Source: Mesocentrotus franciscanus
Taxonomy: Eukaryota > Echinodermata > Echinoidea > Camarodonta > Strongylocentrotidae
Direction: 5' to 3'
Assembly: GCA_037976565.1 (NCBI GenBank)
Contig: CP137680.1
Location: 28,662,873 to 28,726,872 of the forward strand
DNA length: 64,000 nt
Below are positions 33,184 to 46,227 of the stretch, in pieces. The translations under genes were made by a program, and so were the position numbers. The notes below the pieces were generated by a model, which was not told where the DNA came from, searched no databases, and saw only the letters and a list, made by a program, of their open reading frames with translations. Each line of letters begins with the position of its first letter. Positions within the stretch are counted from its first letter, which is position 1.

Positions 33184-33603
33184 TTAAAGGGAAGTCCACC
33201 CTGATTTTAATTTGCTTATACTAGAAGCAGAAAAATGAGAGGAACAGGTCAGTGAAAGTTTGAGCAAATTCCGATTAAAATTAAGAAAGTTATGAATTTT
33301 TGAAGTTGCGATCAATCAAACAGAAATTCGCAACTCTGTGACGTATCCTGCGAGGTCCCCTCCCATTTGTCCTGTACTAAAAAAAGAAGGTCTATTTAAT
33401 CCTCAATAAAATGTTCAATCATACATGCACCCTAAATATAGCAAATATGTTTCTATACAACCCATGTATGGAAACAAAAATATTCCGTCATCAGTAACTA
33501 AGAAAAGTTTATGAAATTTTATGAACAGAGCAAATTGGAAACGACCTCCGACCTCGCAAAATACGTCCCAGAGTTACCAATTTGTGTTTGATTGATCGAA
33601 CTT
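33184..33603. repeat. Fold-back repeat with TTAA left end
   Basis: Starts TTAAAGGGAAGTCCACC (33184). Arms cgatcaatcaaacagaaatt...cctgcgaggtc (about 33307-33360) and its inverse (about 33550-33603). Contains gtgaaagtttgagcaaattc at 33252. A matching right terminus was not found. Confidence 0.65.
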
Positions 33604-34170
33604 TTAATATTCATTCATTTGTATGAAGGATATTTAAAGCTGATATTTGAAAATAGTATATCCAGCATGTAACCACAGACATACAGAGCAAACACCGTTA
33701 TTTTATTTCATTATTGTTAAAGTAAATATGCGCGAACTTTTATTTATTATTTGCTTCATGAAAGCAGGGATGAGGAGGGGGAGGAGGTGGGTGTCGACTG
33801 GTACGCAGGGAGCCTTGACAAGGGTCCAAATGGATGGGGATTAGGGGTACTGCTCCCGGATCTTAGTTCAACCTGCCAACCCTGTTCTCCTGAGAGAAGA
33901 TAATGTTCTCAAGTTTAAACGAGACGAGTGATGCCACATGCTTCGTGGCACCTCCAAAAGTTTATTGCACCCTGTGTCACAGTACTTAAAGACACACAAG
34001 CATGGGTTCTAATAGGATTATTTGACACCATCCGGGTATTCACCTGATAATAGATGTTATCAATAACTGGGAGTGGTCCTCACTTTGACGACCTACATAT
34101 CTTATGTATTGCTGTGGACTTTCACAAATCTCCCCGTAAGGAAAAGGCATAATCATAAACATTCCCTCAC

Positions 34171-34451
34171 CTGGGGGATGTTCCACAAAGACTAAGATCG
34201 ACTTTAAGTTGGACTTAAGTATAACAGGCCGTTCGTGCCATTGTTTGCTCTCACCATTATGATCTTTAGATAATATTTTTTACTTCAATAATGAATTATC
34301 AAAAATGTAAGTTTTGTAGATTTTTACCATGATTTGTACGTCCCTTGAGAGACCAATGCCAGTAAATAATGATAGCAAACAATGGCATGAACGGCCTGCT
34401 ATACTTAAGTCCAACTTAAAGTCGATCTTAGTCTTTGTGAAACACCCCCAG
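34171..34451. mobile_element. Fold-back MITE, ~79-bp arms
   Basis: Left arm 34171-34249 (ctgggggatgttccacaaag ... gccattgtttgct) pairs with right arm 34374-34451 (agcaaacaatggcatgaacg ... acaccccca g) with few mismatches. Spacer about 124 bp. No clear target duplication. Confidence 0.88.
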
Positions 34452-34784
34452 GATACTCTCCGAGGGACTACATGGTATTTCTTGGTGGGACATCAAGTCG
34501 CTGTGTGTGACACCTGTACAACCATTATTCAACTAAGTCTGTTGGCAGCGAATTGTGATATGCTGCACATGGAAACTGCCGACCACATCCCTTTAAAGTC
34601 AAGAAAGTGCACGAAGATCTAATATTACAATCGTATTCACACTTATATATTTGATTGAAAACAGTTACATTGATCTACATCTTTCCCAATCATTTTGGGA
34701 ATGTTTCCAAAACAACATAAAAGGATAAAATAACATAAAGGTGACACGTCATTCGAAATAATTTGTTTGATGATAAAATGTCGC

Positions 34785-35235
34785 CATAATTTTTGGACGA
34801 CAAGCAAAATTTTGTTGACTCTCGCGGGTCATCCTGTCAACGTATATTTCTTTAATTTTTGGCACACTAATTTGCTTTACATTCCCTCTAGACAGCTACG
34901 TTCTCAAAAATCTGGCTTACTTGTTATTCTTAGGGTTAACACAAAGTGGGGGGATACGAACCTTCGCTCATGCTGGGCCGTCATTATGGATACTCTCCCT
35001 CAATGGATTAATAAATAGCAGTTCTGGTGAAGTGTTAAAAATAATCTTAAGAAATATCTGTTTAATTTAGCCTATAATTGATTACCATTACCTTTCACGT
35101 CCGTACCTCTGCTATTGTACTTTTGTTTATTTATCATGTATTTCATTTTTTGCACAAGTTGCGCCTTGAGCATTTGATTGTCAAGGGGATTTGGCGTCTT
35201 ACAAATCTTATGTATTATTATTATTATTATTATCA
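34785..35235 (+). mobile_element. LINE 3' end, degenerate (CR1/L2-like)
   Basis: RQLRSQKSGLLVILRVNTKW then GDTNLRSCW...LPQWINK resembles the conserved C-terminus of LINE ORF2 (RxLRS..LLVPR.NTK.YGDR.F...LWN.LP). After a stop, LKKYLFNLAYN continues in another frame. The 3' tail ends gcgccttgagca...ggcgtcttacaaat then (ATT)n. Inactive. Confidence 0.75.
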
Positions 35236-35619
35236 TAATAGAATGTGATCAAATTGGCTCAAAGTTCATCCTACATTTAAGACTCGCCAAAAAGAAATCA
35301 GTGATGTTTAGTAAATTATTTTAACCATTATTATTTTGTTGAAATAATTTGAATAAATGAAACTCAATTCTTCTCTCATAAGATGGGATGTTTTGAATAC
35401 TAATGCAGCCTTCATTAAATTCATATTGTTTATAAAATTGGAATGTATGCTAAACGAGGTTTTCTTATTAACTGATTAAGTATTTGCGTGATTGATCCAT
35501 ATAAGTGCTTAAAGCAGGGTAAATAAAACTGTTTTTCTACTCATATATGCTCTGATTTATATTAGTTTGTACACGTTTCTCTCATATCGAAATGATTCAT
35601 ATTAGTAATCCCACGCCTG

Positions 35620-36220
35620 GGTCATTCAAATTTTAATCCCCTTTGAAACTTCCTGGTGAAGGCGAAGTTGAAGTGCTAAGGGCTGGAGACATGAAAGAAA
35701 TCGGGGGTCTATGACGAGGGAGAAAGACACATATACAAATTGATATATAGATAGAAAGAGAAGGAGTGAGAGAGCAAACAAAAGAATTGAAAGGAGGGAG
35801 ATTACTACTAGAGAGGGGAACAAGTAAAGATGAAAGAGAGTAAGTGAGAGGGAGAAAGTGTGTGTGTGTGTGTGTGGGGGGAGATGTGAGAGTATGCGTT
35901 AATGAATGGATACAAATAGAGGTAGAGAAAGAGGGGGGAGAGAGGGGGTTGGAGTGGGGGAGATGGGGCGTGCACATTTGATAAAAGAAAATCAGATAGG
36001 GAGAGGGATATTAAAATAAAAGGCATGTATAGGCCCTCCAAGTAACAGGTGGAAATGTCGGGAAACAATGGTTGGAAATCGAGGGAAAGGCTCCCACGAT
36101 AAATGCAAATGTAGGAAAGACGATGAGAGAGATTGTAGGATGGGAGGGCAAAAGGGGGAGGGAGGGGGTAAATGTAGGTCGTCTATGGGATGAATGGGGG
36201 TTATTATCAAATTTGACCCT
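35620..36220. other. Purine-rich low-complexity stretch
   Basis: Long runs of GA/GGGA with a (GT)9 core at 35859-35876. Several overlapping minus-strand open frames here are rich in Ser, Leu, Pro and Thr and reflect composition, not coding. Confidence 0.8.
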
Positions 36221-36664
36221 GACCGCTACGTCCAACAGGAAGAAACTAGGTCGGGGCTACAGTATCAGCATAAATCGTCAACGGTTCATAATATCTCTGT
36301 CAACTCACTGTGGCCGATACAGTTTGAGGTCTTCTTAGTACCGCAGTGATCATTGACATGTTCTTCACTAAAACGCTCCTAGGTCAAATCTTCAGATTTC
36401 AACTGAACTTTCCAACCCAAGTGTCTTTTTATTTTGTTTTGTTTGATGTATTCACAAATCCCATGATCCGCAAACCCCCAAAATGCTATTCACTGCATTT
36501 TGTATCAAGACCATTACGGGGGAGAAAAAACTTACAGTTTATACTACATGTTTGTATTTTTAAAAGAGCCTTTCGTTGCCTGTTAAGTTTCACAATAAAA
36601 TAGCATTTTGTTTCAAGTATTTGATAATAGCGTGATTGAAAACATTTTTGGTTCCATAAATGGT

Positions 36665-37206
36665 TGAATAGATAGATAGTCATATTTATTTCATTCATCA
36701 TAAAAAACATTTACATAAAATAACATACAAAATCACATGGATATAAAGTAAAAAAAAACACACATTACAAAGATAATCATACAATATAATATTCATCATA
36801 AAGGTAATCTGGACAAAATATAGAGAAAAGTGAATATTTATGAGAATGAGGAGACAGCTAGAAAGGAAATGCCTTATTAGTGCTGCCACCTACACAAAAC
36901 TGAAAATTTGAAATTAGGATAAGGTGAGAGTATAACAAGACCAGATTGAAGATTTAGAGAATAAGTATAAGCATAGATACTCAAAAGATTAACAAACAAA
37001 AACAAAAACAAGAATTGTTTATATATCTTACATTAACAATGACAAAGACCACAAACAAAGCAAACAAACTAAAAAAAATAATTTTAAAAGCCTGATCAAA
37101 CATTGCTAATATATCTACTTAGTAATAAGGTTTTATATCTCCTTTTAAAGACATTTAGTGATGGACTAGATTTAATATATATTGGTAAACTGTTCCAGAT
37201 ATTAAG
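36665..37206 (-). mobile_element. LINE 3' end, degenerate
   Basis: Minus-strand 37206-37096 reads LNIWNSLPIYIKSSPSLNVF then KRRYKTLLLSRYISNV and stop, the typical WNSLP...SL..FK..YK..LL terminus of LINE ORF2. An AT-rich 3' UTR runs to about 36665. No upstream reverse transcriptase is adjacent. Confidence 0.78.
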
Positions 37207-38928
37207 CCCTTTGAAAAAAATACAATTTATGAATGATTAGCATATTTTGGTTACAAAGCTGGTCAGTACAAAGAGGTGGATGTAATAGAAGTACAGACTT
37301 GTAACCTACAATTATTACAACATTTATTACATGGTGAGTATATACATTCATCATCACGTATGCTCACTATATATATATATAGATAATTATTTTTTCACTG
37401 AAACGCTATCAAAATATACAAGATTTGAAATGAAATGACATACATATTTCAAAGTATTTGTGGATAACACATTTACTCTGAAAATAAGGGCGGGATGACC
37501 TATCCAACACACACACACCAAACAAAACTGGTGTAAAATATTTCGTCTAAAGAAATGACAGCCTGTCTGCAAACGTGCCTACGAATAACTTAGAAATTGA
37601 GAAACACAAAACAGGCAAAGTTCCCATACTTTAGTAGACCTTAACACAAATCAACGACGTTTGAAAAAAGGTGAATGTTAAATAATGTATATTCATATCG
37701 CATAAATATTCCATGCATGAATTCATGGGTTAAGAATTCCTTAGTAGTCCCAGAATTGTACGATGGCACGTGGAGCCTTCTTTTTACTACTTGATATCAA
37801 ACAACAAAATCTGACAAATACATTTTATGAATGGCTTTTAATTAAAAACCGTCAATGTTAATTGCTTTGGGGATGTGTGGGCGGATTACTTCGATTATTT
37901 AGTCGAGAAAGAAGAGGAAGATCTCCATCAAGCAATTCTGATAAATAATTTCCGTTGCCAACCCACAAAACACTACACAACAAAATGATTGTTTGTAACA
38001 TTGTCTTATAAGTCAGAATTCTTTGAAATGCTCTAAATAAAAGCGATGCAATAATGAGGCAATTCTTACGCAATGCGTTAACTTAATGATGAAAAAGACC
38101 TTGCGTAATTTGTTTTGGTAAAGATTTTGCGCAATGCATTCCAATATCCTGACTTGTGACAGGTTCCAAGGTTTAAAAGCTCGCCATTCGGAAATCATTG
38201 GGGCCCCCGACCATAAAGGGTATATCTTCTGAGGTAAATCAGAAATTAGGGCAGATGCGTAACCATCATCGATGCGACAATAAAAAAGGGCGGGGATGGG
38301 ATAATTGCCCAATTTATTGGGCATAAATGTACTAATTTTGTTCATTAGAAATATCTGTTTGGATCAAGAGAGACTTTTGTTTGAAAACATTTAGGGGTTG
38401 GGAAATATGTGCAGAATCCCCCAAGAGGCATAAACGCTATAGGGGGTTTCAACCACCCCTCCTTTTTTCTTATATATTCGTAGTGTCATTGGCATTCGTT
38501 AGCCTTGAGGTGGCCCCCGAGTCGGATATGAGATAATTCATCGTGCTGAATTCGGTCAACTTGCGGAAGGCTAGCATTATACAGCGCGGATAGCCTCATC
38601 AGTGCGTCTTCTCCCGTTTCCTGCACCGCTTGACACGGGGCAACGCTTCGGGACTTGCAGGGGGACTCGACTGGTCCATCAAAAAACCTTGCTTCTTGTA
38701 TGGAGTGCAAAAATAATGGGATGGGCATAGATATTTTATTGTGAGATTACAAACACTGGTTCGGTCCGGTTCCTTCTCAAAAGATTTTTCTTCTACCAAT
38801 TTTAATATAATTTTAAAGTGCCATTCATTGTTCTCTTTTTTCACTTCGAAATGAACGTACAAAGTTTTCAAAGTCGCATCATATATTGCAAAGTTCGAAA
38901 ACATATCAAAACATTCTAGAGACCATAA

Positions 38929-38935
<7 letters not shown>

Positions 38936-38988
<53 letters not shown>
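38936..38988. repeat. (GA)n microsatellite
   Basis: Uninterrupted GA of about 53 bp. Confidence 0.97.
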
Positions 38989-38989
<1 letters not shown>

Positions 38990-39539
38990 GGGGGAAGGGT
39001 TAATAAAAAAAAAGAGATAATGTATAGTATAATTATCAAAATGTACATACAAATTACAATTTTGGAGGGAGACAACAGGAAGAAACATAAATTGGCTTTA
39101 ATGTGGTTTGGCACCATCAGAGCATAGAGTTATTACAATGAGTAGCACCTAACAGGTAGTCCTCTTTTCATTTGACAATAATTTTGGCAAGAACAAAATC
39201 AAAATGCTTGGAACTGAAATGGATATTAAAAAAGGAAAACAAAAACCCGAATATTTTGTGCCTCCTAGATCATTTGAAAGTGTGCGATAGATAAAAAAAA
39301 CTCTCATCCAAACATTGCCGAATGAATGTTTTATCCAATAAAAAAAAATAAACATAAATATATATTATATTGAAAATGCTCATAGGAACAATGTCCAACA
39401 AGATGTAGTGTAGATGTAGATGTAGAAAATAGTATTTAAAAAATATTATATCAATTCCCAACGCTATCTTGTGTACATCATCTGGCGTTGTAATTTGATA
39501 CATTTTCTGCTATATATATATATATATATAGTAGAAAAA

Positions 39540-41050
39540 TCGATATAATCAAATCCATTTTATGTGATTTATTTACCAACAGCAATATAGTAGTACATTT
39601 CGTACAATGATATTTACCATACTAGAAGGGAAACTATTGGTTGGTAAAAGGAGCCAGATCATAGCACATGTGCTAGTCGAGCCTAACGCCATACAGCTAA
39701 ATAAAGTATTTTGGTACAAGTAGTTCAGAAAACAAAACAAAACTAAAATAATGAATTTACTATTACAAACGATACTTTAAAAAAATGTAATAATACTTAA
39801 CAATGTCTTACAATATAGTATCTGATAATATGAAATATAATTTTGTGTACATATACAGACTATTTGCATGGATTTTCTACTTATAATTTGTTTTACCAGT
39901 GTAATAACTCCTTGGTTTTACAAATGACTTGTAACGGAATTCCGTAACCTATTTCTAGACCTTGTTAATCTGACATTAATAGGTAATCTATTACATAATT
40001 CACTTCCCCAAAAGACAATGTAAAATGGCCTTGTGTAGTTCTAAATTTTGGAAGACGTAGTTGTCCACCTTTTTTCGTCCCATGGAATAGCTGTGCTGTA
40101 TAATGTCGTAGTACTCCAATGAAATATGAGGCAAATTTGTATTAACTCGAGCAAACATGAATTCAAAATAGAAATTGATAAATCATGCAATTATACACAT
40201 TTAGGATCTTCATTCACTAAATGTTATAGCACGAACTGCCATTTTCTGTGAATATAATATGCTTCTCGGGCTAGTCTATATAAATATGTGCTTCTCCACA
40301 CCTCTATGCCATAATAAATGTTTGGTTGTATAAATGTTTTATATAATGATATCAAAGTACGCTTAGGAACAAATTGTCGAAATCAAATTGTCGAAATCAA
40401 AATAACACTGATTTATAAAACGAATATCACTATTCCAAAACAGATGTCTATCGATGTGAACCCCAACAAAAGTGGCAACATCAACCTCTTTAATTTCCTT
40501 TCCAGCGATTTTCAGTTTACCATTCATACCTATTAAAAAAAAAAACTCCTACTACTTTACAACATGAGATTATTTTTCATTGCATTAATTGTAAGTTTGT
40601 TTGTAATGCACACATTTTTTATTTTCTGTATGTTTCTGTACTTTGATCTACTGTTTGTACTTATCAACAAGAGCCTGACGATGATTTGATATAATAACTT
40701 TTGAATACATTGTAACTTTTACACGAATAGATTTCATGATCCCTCGAGATATCCATGCATTTTTAAAACAGCTTTCTTTAGCTTTTTATTTTCTAACTGC
40801 TTATTAACCAATGGTGTATGTTTATTACAAAGGTTAGAAAAATAACTACAACATCAAAATAACCTGTGTCGACCTCTTTTGAATTATATACAATTTCCAA
40901 ATTATTTCCAAAATACATTAATATCCTATTTCTTATAACATCTTTATCCATTTTTTTTTTTACTAGACTGCACTTTTGCTATGTTGTTGAAGATTGCAAA
41001 AACTGTGAAGTGATCGGACCCACCAAATTGTATTATACCTGAACGAATTC
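39540..41050 (-). mobile_element. Degraded LINE, ORF2 reverse-transcriptase C-terminal part
   Basis: Minus-strand fragments in shifted frames: KLTINAMKNNLML (about 40590), GKLKIAGKEIKEVDVATFVG then VHIDRHLFW (about 40520-40430), VPKRTLISLYKTFIQPNIYY then GIEVW (about 40370-40300), and LPKFRTTQGHFTLSFWGSEL then CNRLPINVR (about 40060-39960). This order is that of jockey/CR1-type LINE ORF2 after the catalytic motif. Several frameshifts and stops; not functional. Confidence 0.82.
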
Positions 41051-41066
41051 CAGATATATGGGTATT

Positions 41067-41068
<2 letters not shown>

Positions 41069-41133
<65 letters not shown>
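41069..41133. repeat. (AT)n microsatellite
   Basis: About 32 uninterrupted AT units next to the 5' side of the minus-strand LINE remnant. Confidence 0.97.
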
Positions 41134-41135
<2 letters not shown>

Positions 41136-41139
41136 CTAG

Positions 41140-43922
41140 TTAATAATGATAACACCTGTAGATATAACAATACGCAGGGTTTACACGGGGGTATACACAC
41201 ACATCCATTTCTTGCTGGGTAGGTGTTTAGGTGTATATATTATAATATTCTTGCCTACAAATTTCTTTGAAGGGTTCGAAAATATTACTAGTCCATTAAT
41301 CCCTTATTCCATCTTTCAGGAAACGTGACGAGGTTTCCACCTGTTTCTATACCCATTATAATACCGAGTGGTTGAAGACTTACACCAAATGTCTTGTGGT
41401 CTGTGTCGTGTGTGGTGATAGCCAGTTTTTGATTGAGTTTCTTATAACAGGCAGTTGAAGCACGAAATGCCAATTATAGTTTCCTTTTCGAATCTCTAAA
41501 TGTGTTATGTAGTGTCAATATTATGCTATAGGCCTTTCCCATAATGAGGCACATTGGGGATGTAATTTGGAGTGTAAAGGTTAATATGTGAATGAGTGGC
41601 ATAGATCTCAAGGTAAGGTATATACAGAAACCGTTAGCATTAGTGCTCAGTCTATGACAATGAGATTTAACCCTTCCACTCTCTGTCTCTCTCTCTCTCT
41701 TTTCTTTTATATATTGATAAAGAGTACTTTACCAACATATGAAGACGAATCTGTATTGGTACATATTGATGTTACACATTTTTACGGGTGCATTTTTGTG
41801 TAATTATATACCATGTAGACATTAAAAAGAGATGTATCACTTTGAATCCGAAAATTGAATTAGCCTCTTATTGTTTTTAATGCAACTTTTCATATGATGT
41901 ATGCCAGTCGGCGCCAGGAAAACAAATTGAATGAAAATGAATTATGAGAAATGTTAGCAAAAGGTATGTCTAATTCGTGTACATGTAGGTCTATCACTTT
42001 AACAGAATTATGACACGGAAGAGAAAATTGAACAAATTTGGATATGCAATATAAATACAAATACAAATATGTATACTCTAGTATGCATTTCTCGGTCAAC
42101 ATAACAAGTATTATAAAACACTATGTTCCTAGTTAGGAATTAAATGAAGCAAAAAAGACGTAACAGAGGCAGAGCTATCAGAAGAGTAACGATTAGCGAT
42201 CTCTCCCCGCCGCCCCTCCCCCTTCCCTCTCCTTCTCTCTCTCTCTCTCTCTCCACCCCTCTCTCTCTTCTCGCTTATACTATTTCCCTCTCGACTATGT
42301 CCCTCTCCACATCCTCGTTTCTCTTCCCTCATTTTTGACACCCATTTGAGTTTATGTTTCTAACCCTGAAAATGTCACTATACCGCAAAGCACATGTCCC
42401 AAAACAAACGAAGATGAACGTTGAATGACAGGTCTGGATCGAATCCAAGCAGAGACATCAAAATTTGATTCGGGGGAAAAAAAACTAAAATCCACACAAT
42501 TTCCTAACCCGAACGACATATATTTTAGTTGAGATGGAGAAGATCTCTAGCTAGCCATTTTCTCTTTCTGAACTGATAGTTTAAACTAATTAAACATGTT
42601 AAATGACTTGTTCACTTCAAGTAGATATACATGTATAGTTTATCAAGTCAACGCATTAATTTGTTTTCATTGTTGTCCACCTAATCCTCTCTGCATATTG
42701 TTTCTTTTATATATGCTATCATTCTTGCTAACATGAATGTAACTAAATTGTATCCTAACATTGTTCGCTGCTCATAACTCTGCAATGACACACTCTTTCA
42801 TTTGACATGTTTTACATGATATTGTGATACAATTTGTTTGATAAAAAAACATTCTAATATGAGAGTTTACTTGCCCCTTCTAAAATAATATTTCTTTTTC
42901 ATTTGGCATCAATTAACTAAGTACTTGTGACTAATCATATTTAATGAAAATCAAAATAGTCGCATAAATTAATCTTTTCACGTAAAAAAGCCTGCTTATT
43001 ATTGAGTTCAAATAACACCTAATTTCGTTTAAAATGGAGAACAACTCACATCTATTTTGTTATTTATTTTTCATTTTTAAAGGCTGGCGAAAATGAGCAT
43101 TGATGTGAAAAAACATCTCATTTACAGATCATACTCAAAATGATACTCAAGGCACATCATGCATCGCGCAAAGTTCATTGTATGTGTCGATAAGAGAGAG
43201 TCGGATGACTACTATGTTCTTATGAAAGGGGGTCGAATCTGTATTTCATGTTAAGTTTACTTTCGAAAACAAAGTGTTCTCCCAAGTGAGTCCTTTGAAA
43301 ACAACTCGAAGCAAGGGAGAGCAAGAAGTTGCGACTTCCTCCCAGCGCAACGCAGGAAGGTGAGTCGGCACGAAGCTTCCTTTACAGACGTCTTGAACAC
43401 CTACCCACGCACTCTTATACGCACATTATCCGCCCACACTCGTCAACGCAGTGTTCACTATACAATAAATAATACGGCGTTCTCATGGAAGCTGTTCCAA
43501 AAGGACGTGGCTTTAATAAATAAATGTTATAAACATTTCATGAGGACTATGTGCGTTTCATTCAAGAATATTAACATTTAAAAAATGAAATAGCGATTAC
43601 GTTTGGCTTTTAAAACAAGAGAAATACAATTTGTTGATAGCAAAATGGTCATGGTAAAAACAATTTTGTACAACAAAATATTTGTTTATTAAAGTAGAAA
43701 ATATGGTGTGTTGTAGAATTACTTAAAGAATACGTTATAATGATTGTAGTAGGAGCTTTGATAAACTCTTTAAAAAAAGATAAATCTAAATCAATCGAAG
43801 TAGTAATTGTAATAAAAGCAGTAGTGTTATTTGCAGCAGCAACAGCAGCAGTAGCAGTATTATTAGTAGAATTCTTGGTAGCAGTAAATCTTTTAAGAGT
43901 AGAAGTTCTAGTATATTTTGTA
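41140..43922. other. Intergenic, no gene seen
   Basis: AT-rich. Contains a CT-rich patch at about 42205-42300 and no exon-like open frame with splice sites or homology. An AGC/AGT-rich imperfect trinucleotide run (about 43815-43930) ends at the hAT element. Confidence 0.65.
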
Positions 43923-43930
43923 ATAGTAGC

Positions 43931-44818
43931 CAGGGGCGGCGATCCCGGGGGGACGGGGGGGGGACACGTCCCCCCTCAATTTTTTTAGGAGGGGATCGTC
44001 CCCCCTGAAAATTTGAAAAAGTGCAAAAAAAATATATATATAGCAAATACTGACTAAAGGCTGCAACACACTATTAGGCTCTGGAGGGCCCAAGAGTGCA
44101 GCGTTAAGACAAATAAAAAAGCAAAAATCTTCTCACTCGGTAGCTACGCTCCCTCGCATAATATCCTTGTTGGTATATTGCTTGTTTTTATACTATAGTT
44201 TTGCTAAGGAATGTAATGTTTTAATACAACAAAACTTATAAAACCTGTGAGGGGGTAGTCACTTCCGTCACCTTCACCCCTCTCGTTCACTTTGCTTCCT
44301 CGCACTTGCGTACTGATGGGGGGCTTGGGGCAGTACCCCCCCTCAAATAACATTCAAACGTGGTTTATTTCTAATTCGATACCAGTGATTTACAAATGTT
44401 GCTGAAATGGCATGATTTTCAGTCTCTGAGCTTCCGGGGGCTCTGCCTCCTGGACCCCACCAAGGGCCCTAAGGCGGCCCCCTGGATGCTTATCTGACCG
44501 TAATTAAATGCCTAAACCCCTGAGCTTCCGGGGGCTCCGCCCCTTGACCCCAGCCGGGGCTTTGCCCCTGGACCCCACGTCAATTTACGCTCAACTTGCT
44601 TCGCTAGCTTTGATCTACCTGATCATAAATACTTTAGCCCTCCCCCCTCCCCCCACTTTGAAAAACGTTCCGCGGGGCCTGCATGTAACACGAAAGAGTG
44701 GTGGTGTCAGATGCGGATTTTTTTTCTCCCCCCAAATGTTTTTGTTCATTACGCCACTACTCCCTCGTCCCTCGCATTTCGTCCCCCCCCCTGTCATGAA
44801 AAGAAATCGCCGCCCCTG
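43931..44818. mobile_element. 888-bp non-autonomous hAT-like element with exact 8-bp target duplication
   Basis: Ends are CAGGGGCGGCGAT and its exact reverse complement ATCGCCGCCCCTG (13 bp). Flanked by atagtagc at 43923-43930 and 44819-44826. The 8-bp duplication plus CAGGGGCGG terminus is typical of hAT. The interior is GC-rich with repeated ttccgggggctc.gcc..tgg motifs. No transposase frame, and GC content far above the flanks. Confidence 0.92.
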
Positions 44819-46015
44819 ATAGTAGCTGTATAATTTGTAACACAAACGTAAACAATTATTAGAAGGAAGAGATGTCACTCTTTAAAGTGGACAGTATGTT
44901 TCATGGAAATATTTGCAATACGCAAAGACAACAACACCAGTAATACAGCAAGGCCAACGAATCAGGACAGTATCACATAAAGCATGTTGAGATGGAAAAT
45001 ATAAGAAAGAATATTCTAGGAGAAATGTAGCCATTGTTTTAAAATGATATCAAGAAAGATTTCCTCTTCATTCATATGCTGATCGCGCAGCAGATGTCAC
45101 GGCTTAACATTGAAGTAGACTTATGTTTAACAAAGATTTTGTCAATGAACCTAGAACCAATTTTATTATTTTGTCGATAGATGCACAAAAAAGGGTTTAT
45201 TTAGACTTTGGATCCACCATGTCTTTCGAAACTTTCATGTTTTTGATCATTTCAATATTTCGTAATACCTCACTTGAGAGGTTAGCACTTGCAGGTCAAG
45301 GACCATTCACAACAACATCAGTAGACGATACAAACAGTACATTCATACATTTTGATGGCTTATACATGTATATCTCATACCAAATTAGACAGTACTATAG
45401 ATGATGATAATTAATAATAATTAATAGGTTCAGATGAATGAAACTGCAAAGATTTATTTTGCTTCAGCATCGTCAGGTTCATTCTAAGCACTGTCAAGCA
45501 TTACAAGAACGTTAAATATATCGAATGCCAAACTAAGGGATGAAACATTAGAAATTTCGTTTTTTTTTTAAACTTCATGTCAAACAACGGATTAAACCTC
45601 TGTTTGGTGTGTGTTAGATGTCCCTCGAACAACATGCTTACCATATGTTTTCCTCTTCACCTGTGAGTGAACATATGGATAACATTTGTTTCAATCTGTC
45701 AATTCGTTATTGTAAACATGAGTATTAGTCTCTGGACCACAGACGGTCAGACCTCTAAAGCCTTTCATGTTTGATACAATACATTTAATATATTGAATGA
45801 TACAGTTCTATATATTATGAGAGATTATATAGTTACAGAGAGTGGCATTATTGTTTCAAGACAGTAAATTTCCAATTCAAATCAGTTTGTTATCATTAAA
45901 AACTGAAACAGGGAACAAATGAGTCCTCTGATATAGACAAAGGCATGCTGTATTTGGCTTTTGAGAGCAATTATTCAACAAGTTTCATAAACTTTAAAAC
46001 AACAAAGACTATAAA

Positions 46016-46227
46016 CAGGGGCATCACTAGGAATTTTTCAAGGGCGGGGGTTGTTTTGGACCCAATTTGTCGACATATGTGCCCAAATTTCCCTTGGAGA
46101 ATAGGATGTCAACTTTTGAAATTGCTTTACATAGAGACAAAATGGAAGAGCCCTCATCTCATCAACTTGAGAAAAAGACAATATCATATATGAATCTATC
46201 GACAGAAATATATAAGTGACGCCCTTG
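46016..46227. mobile_element. 212-bp hAT-like MITE
   Basis: Left end CAGGGGCATCACTAGG and right reverse complement CAAGGGCGTCACTTAT. Flanks actataaa (46008-46015) and accataaa (46228-46235) match at 7 of 8 bases, consistent with an aged 8-bp duplication. Confidence 0.7.

Noticed and set aside
43740..43988. 82-codon Val/Ala-rich frame
   Set aside because: Comes from a degenerate trinucleotide repeat and runs into the hAT-like element.
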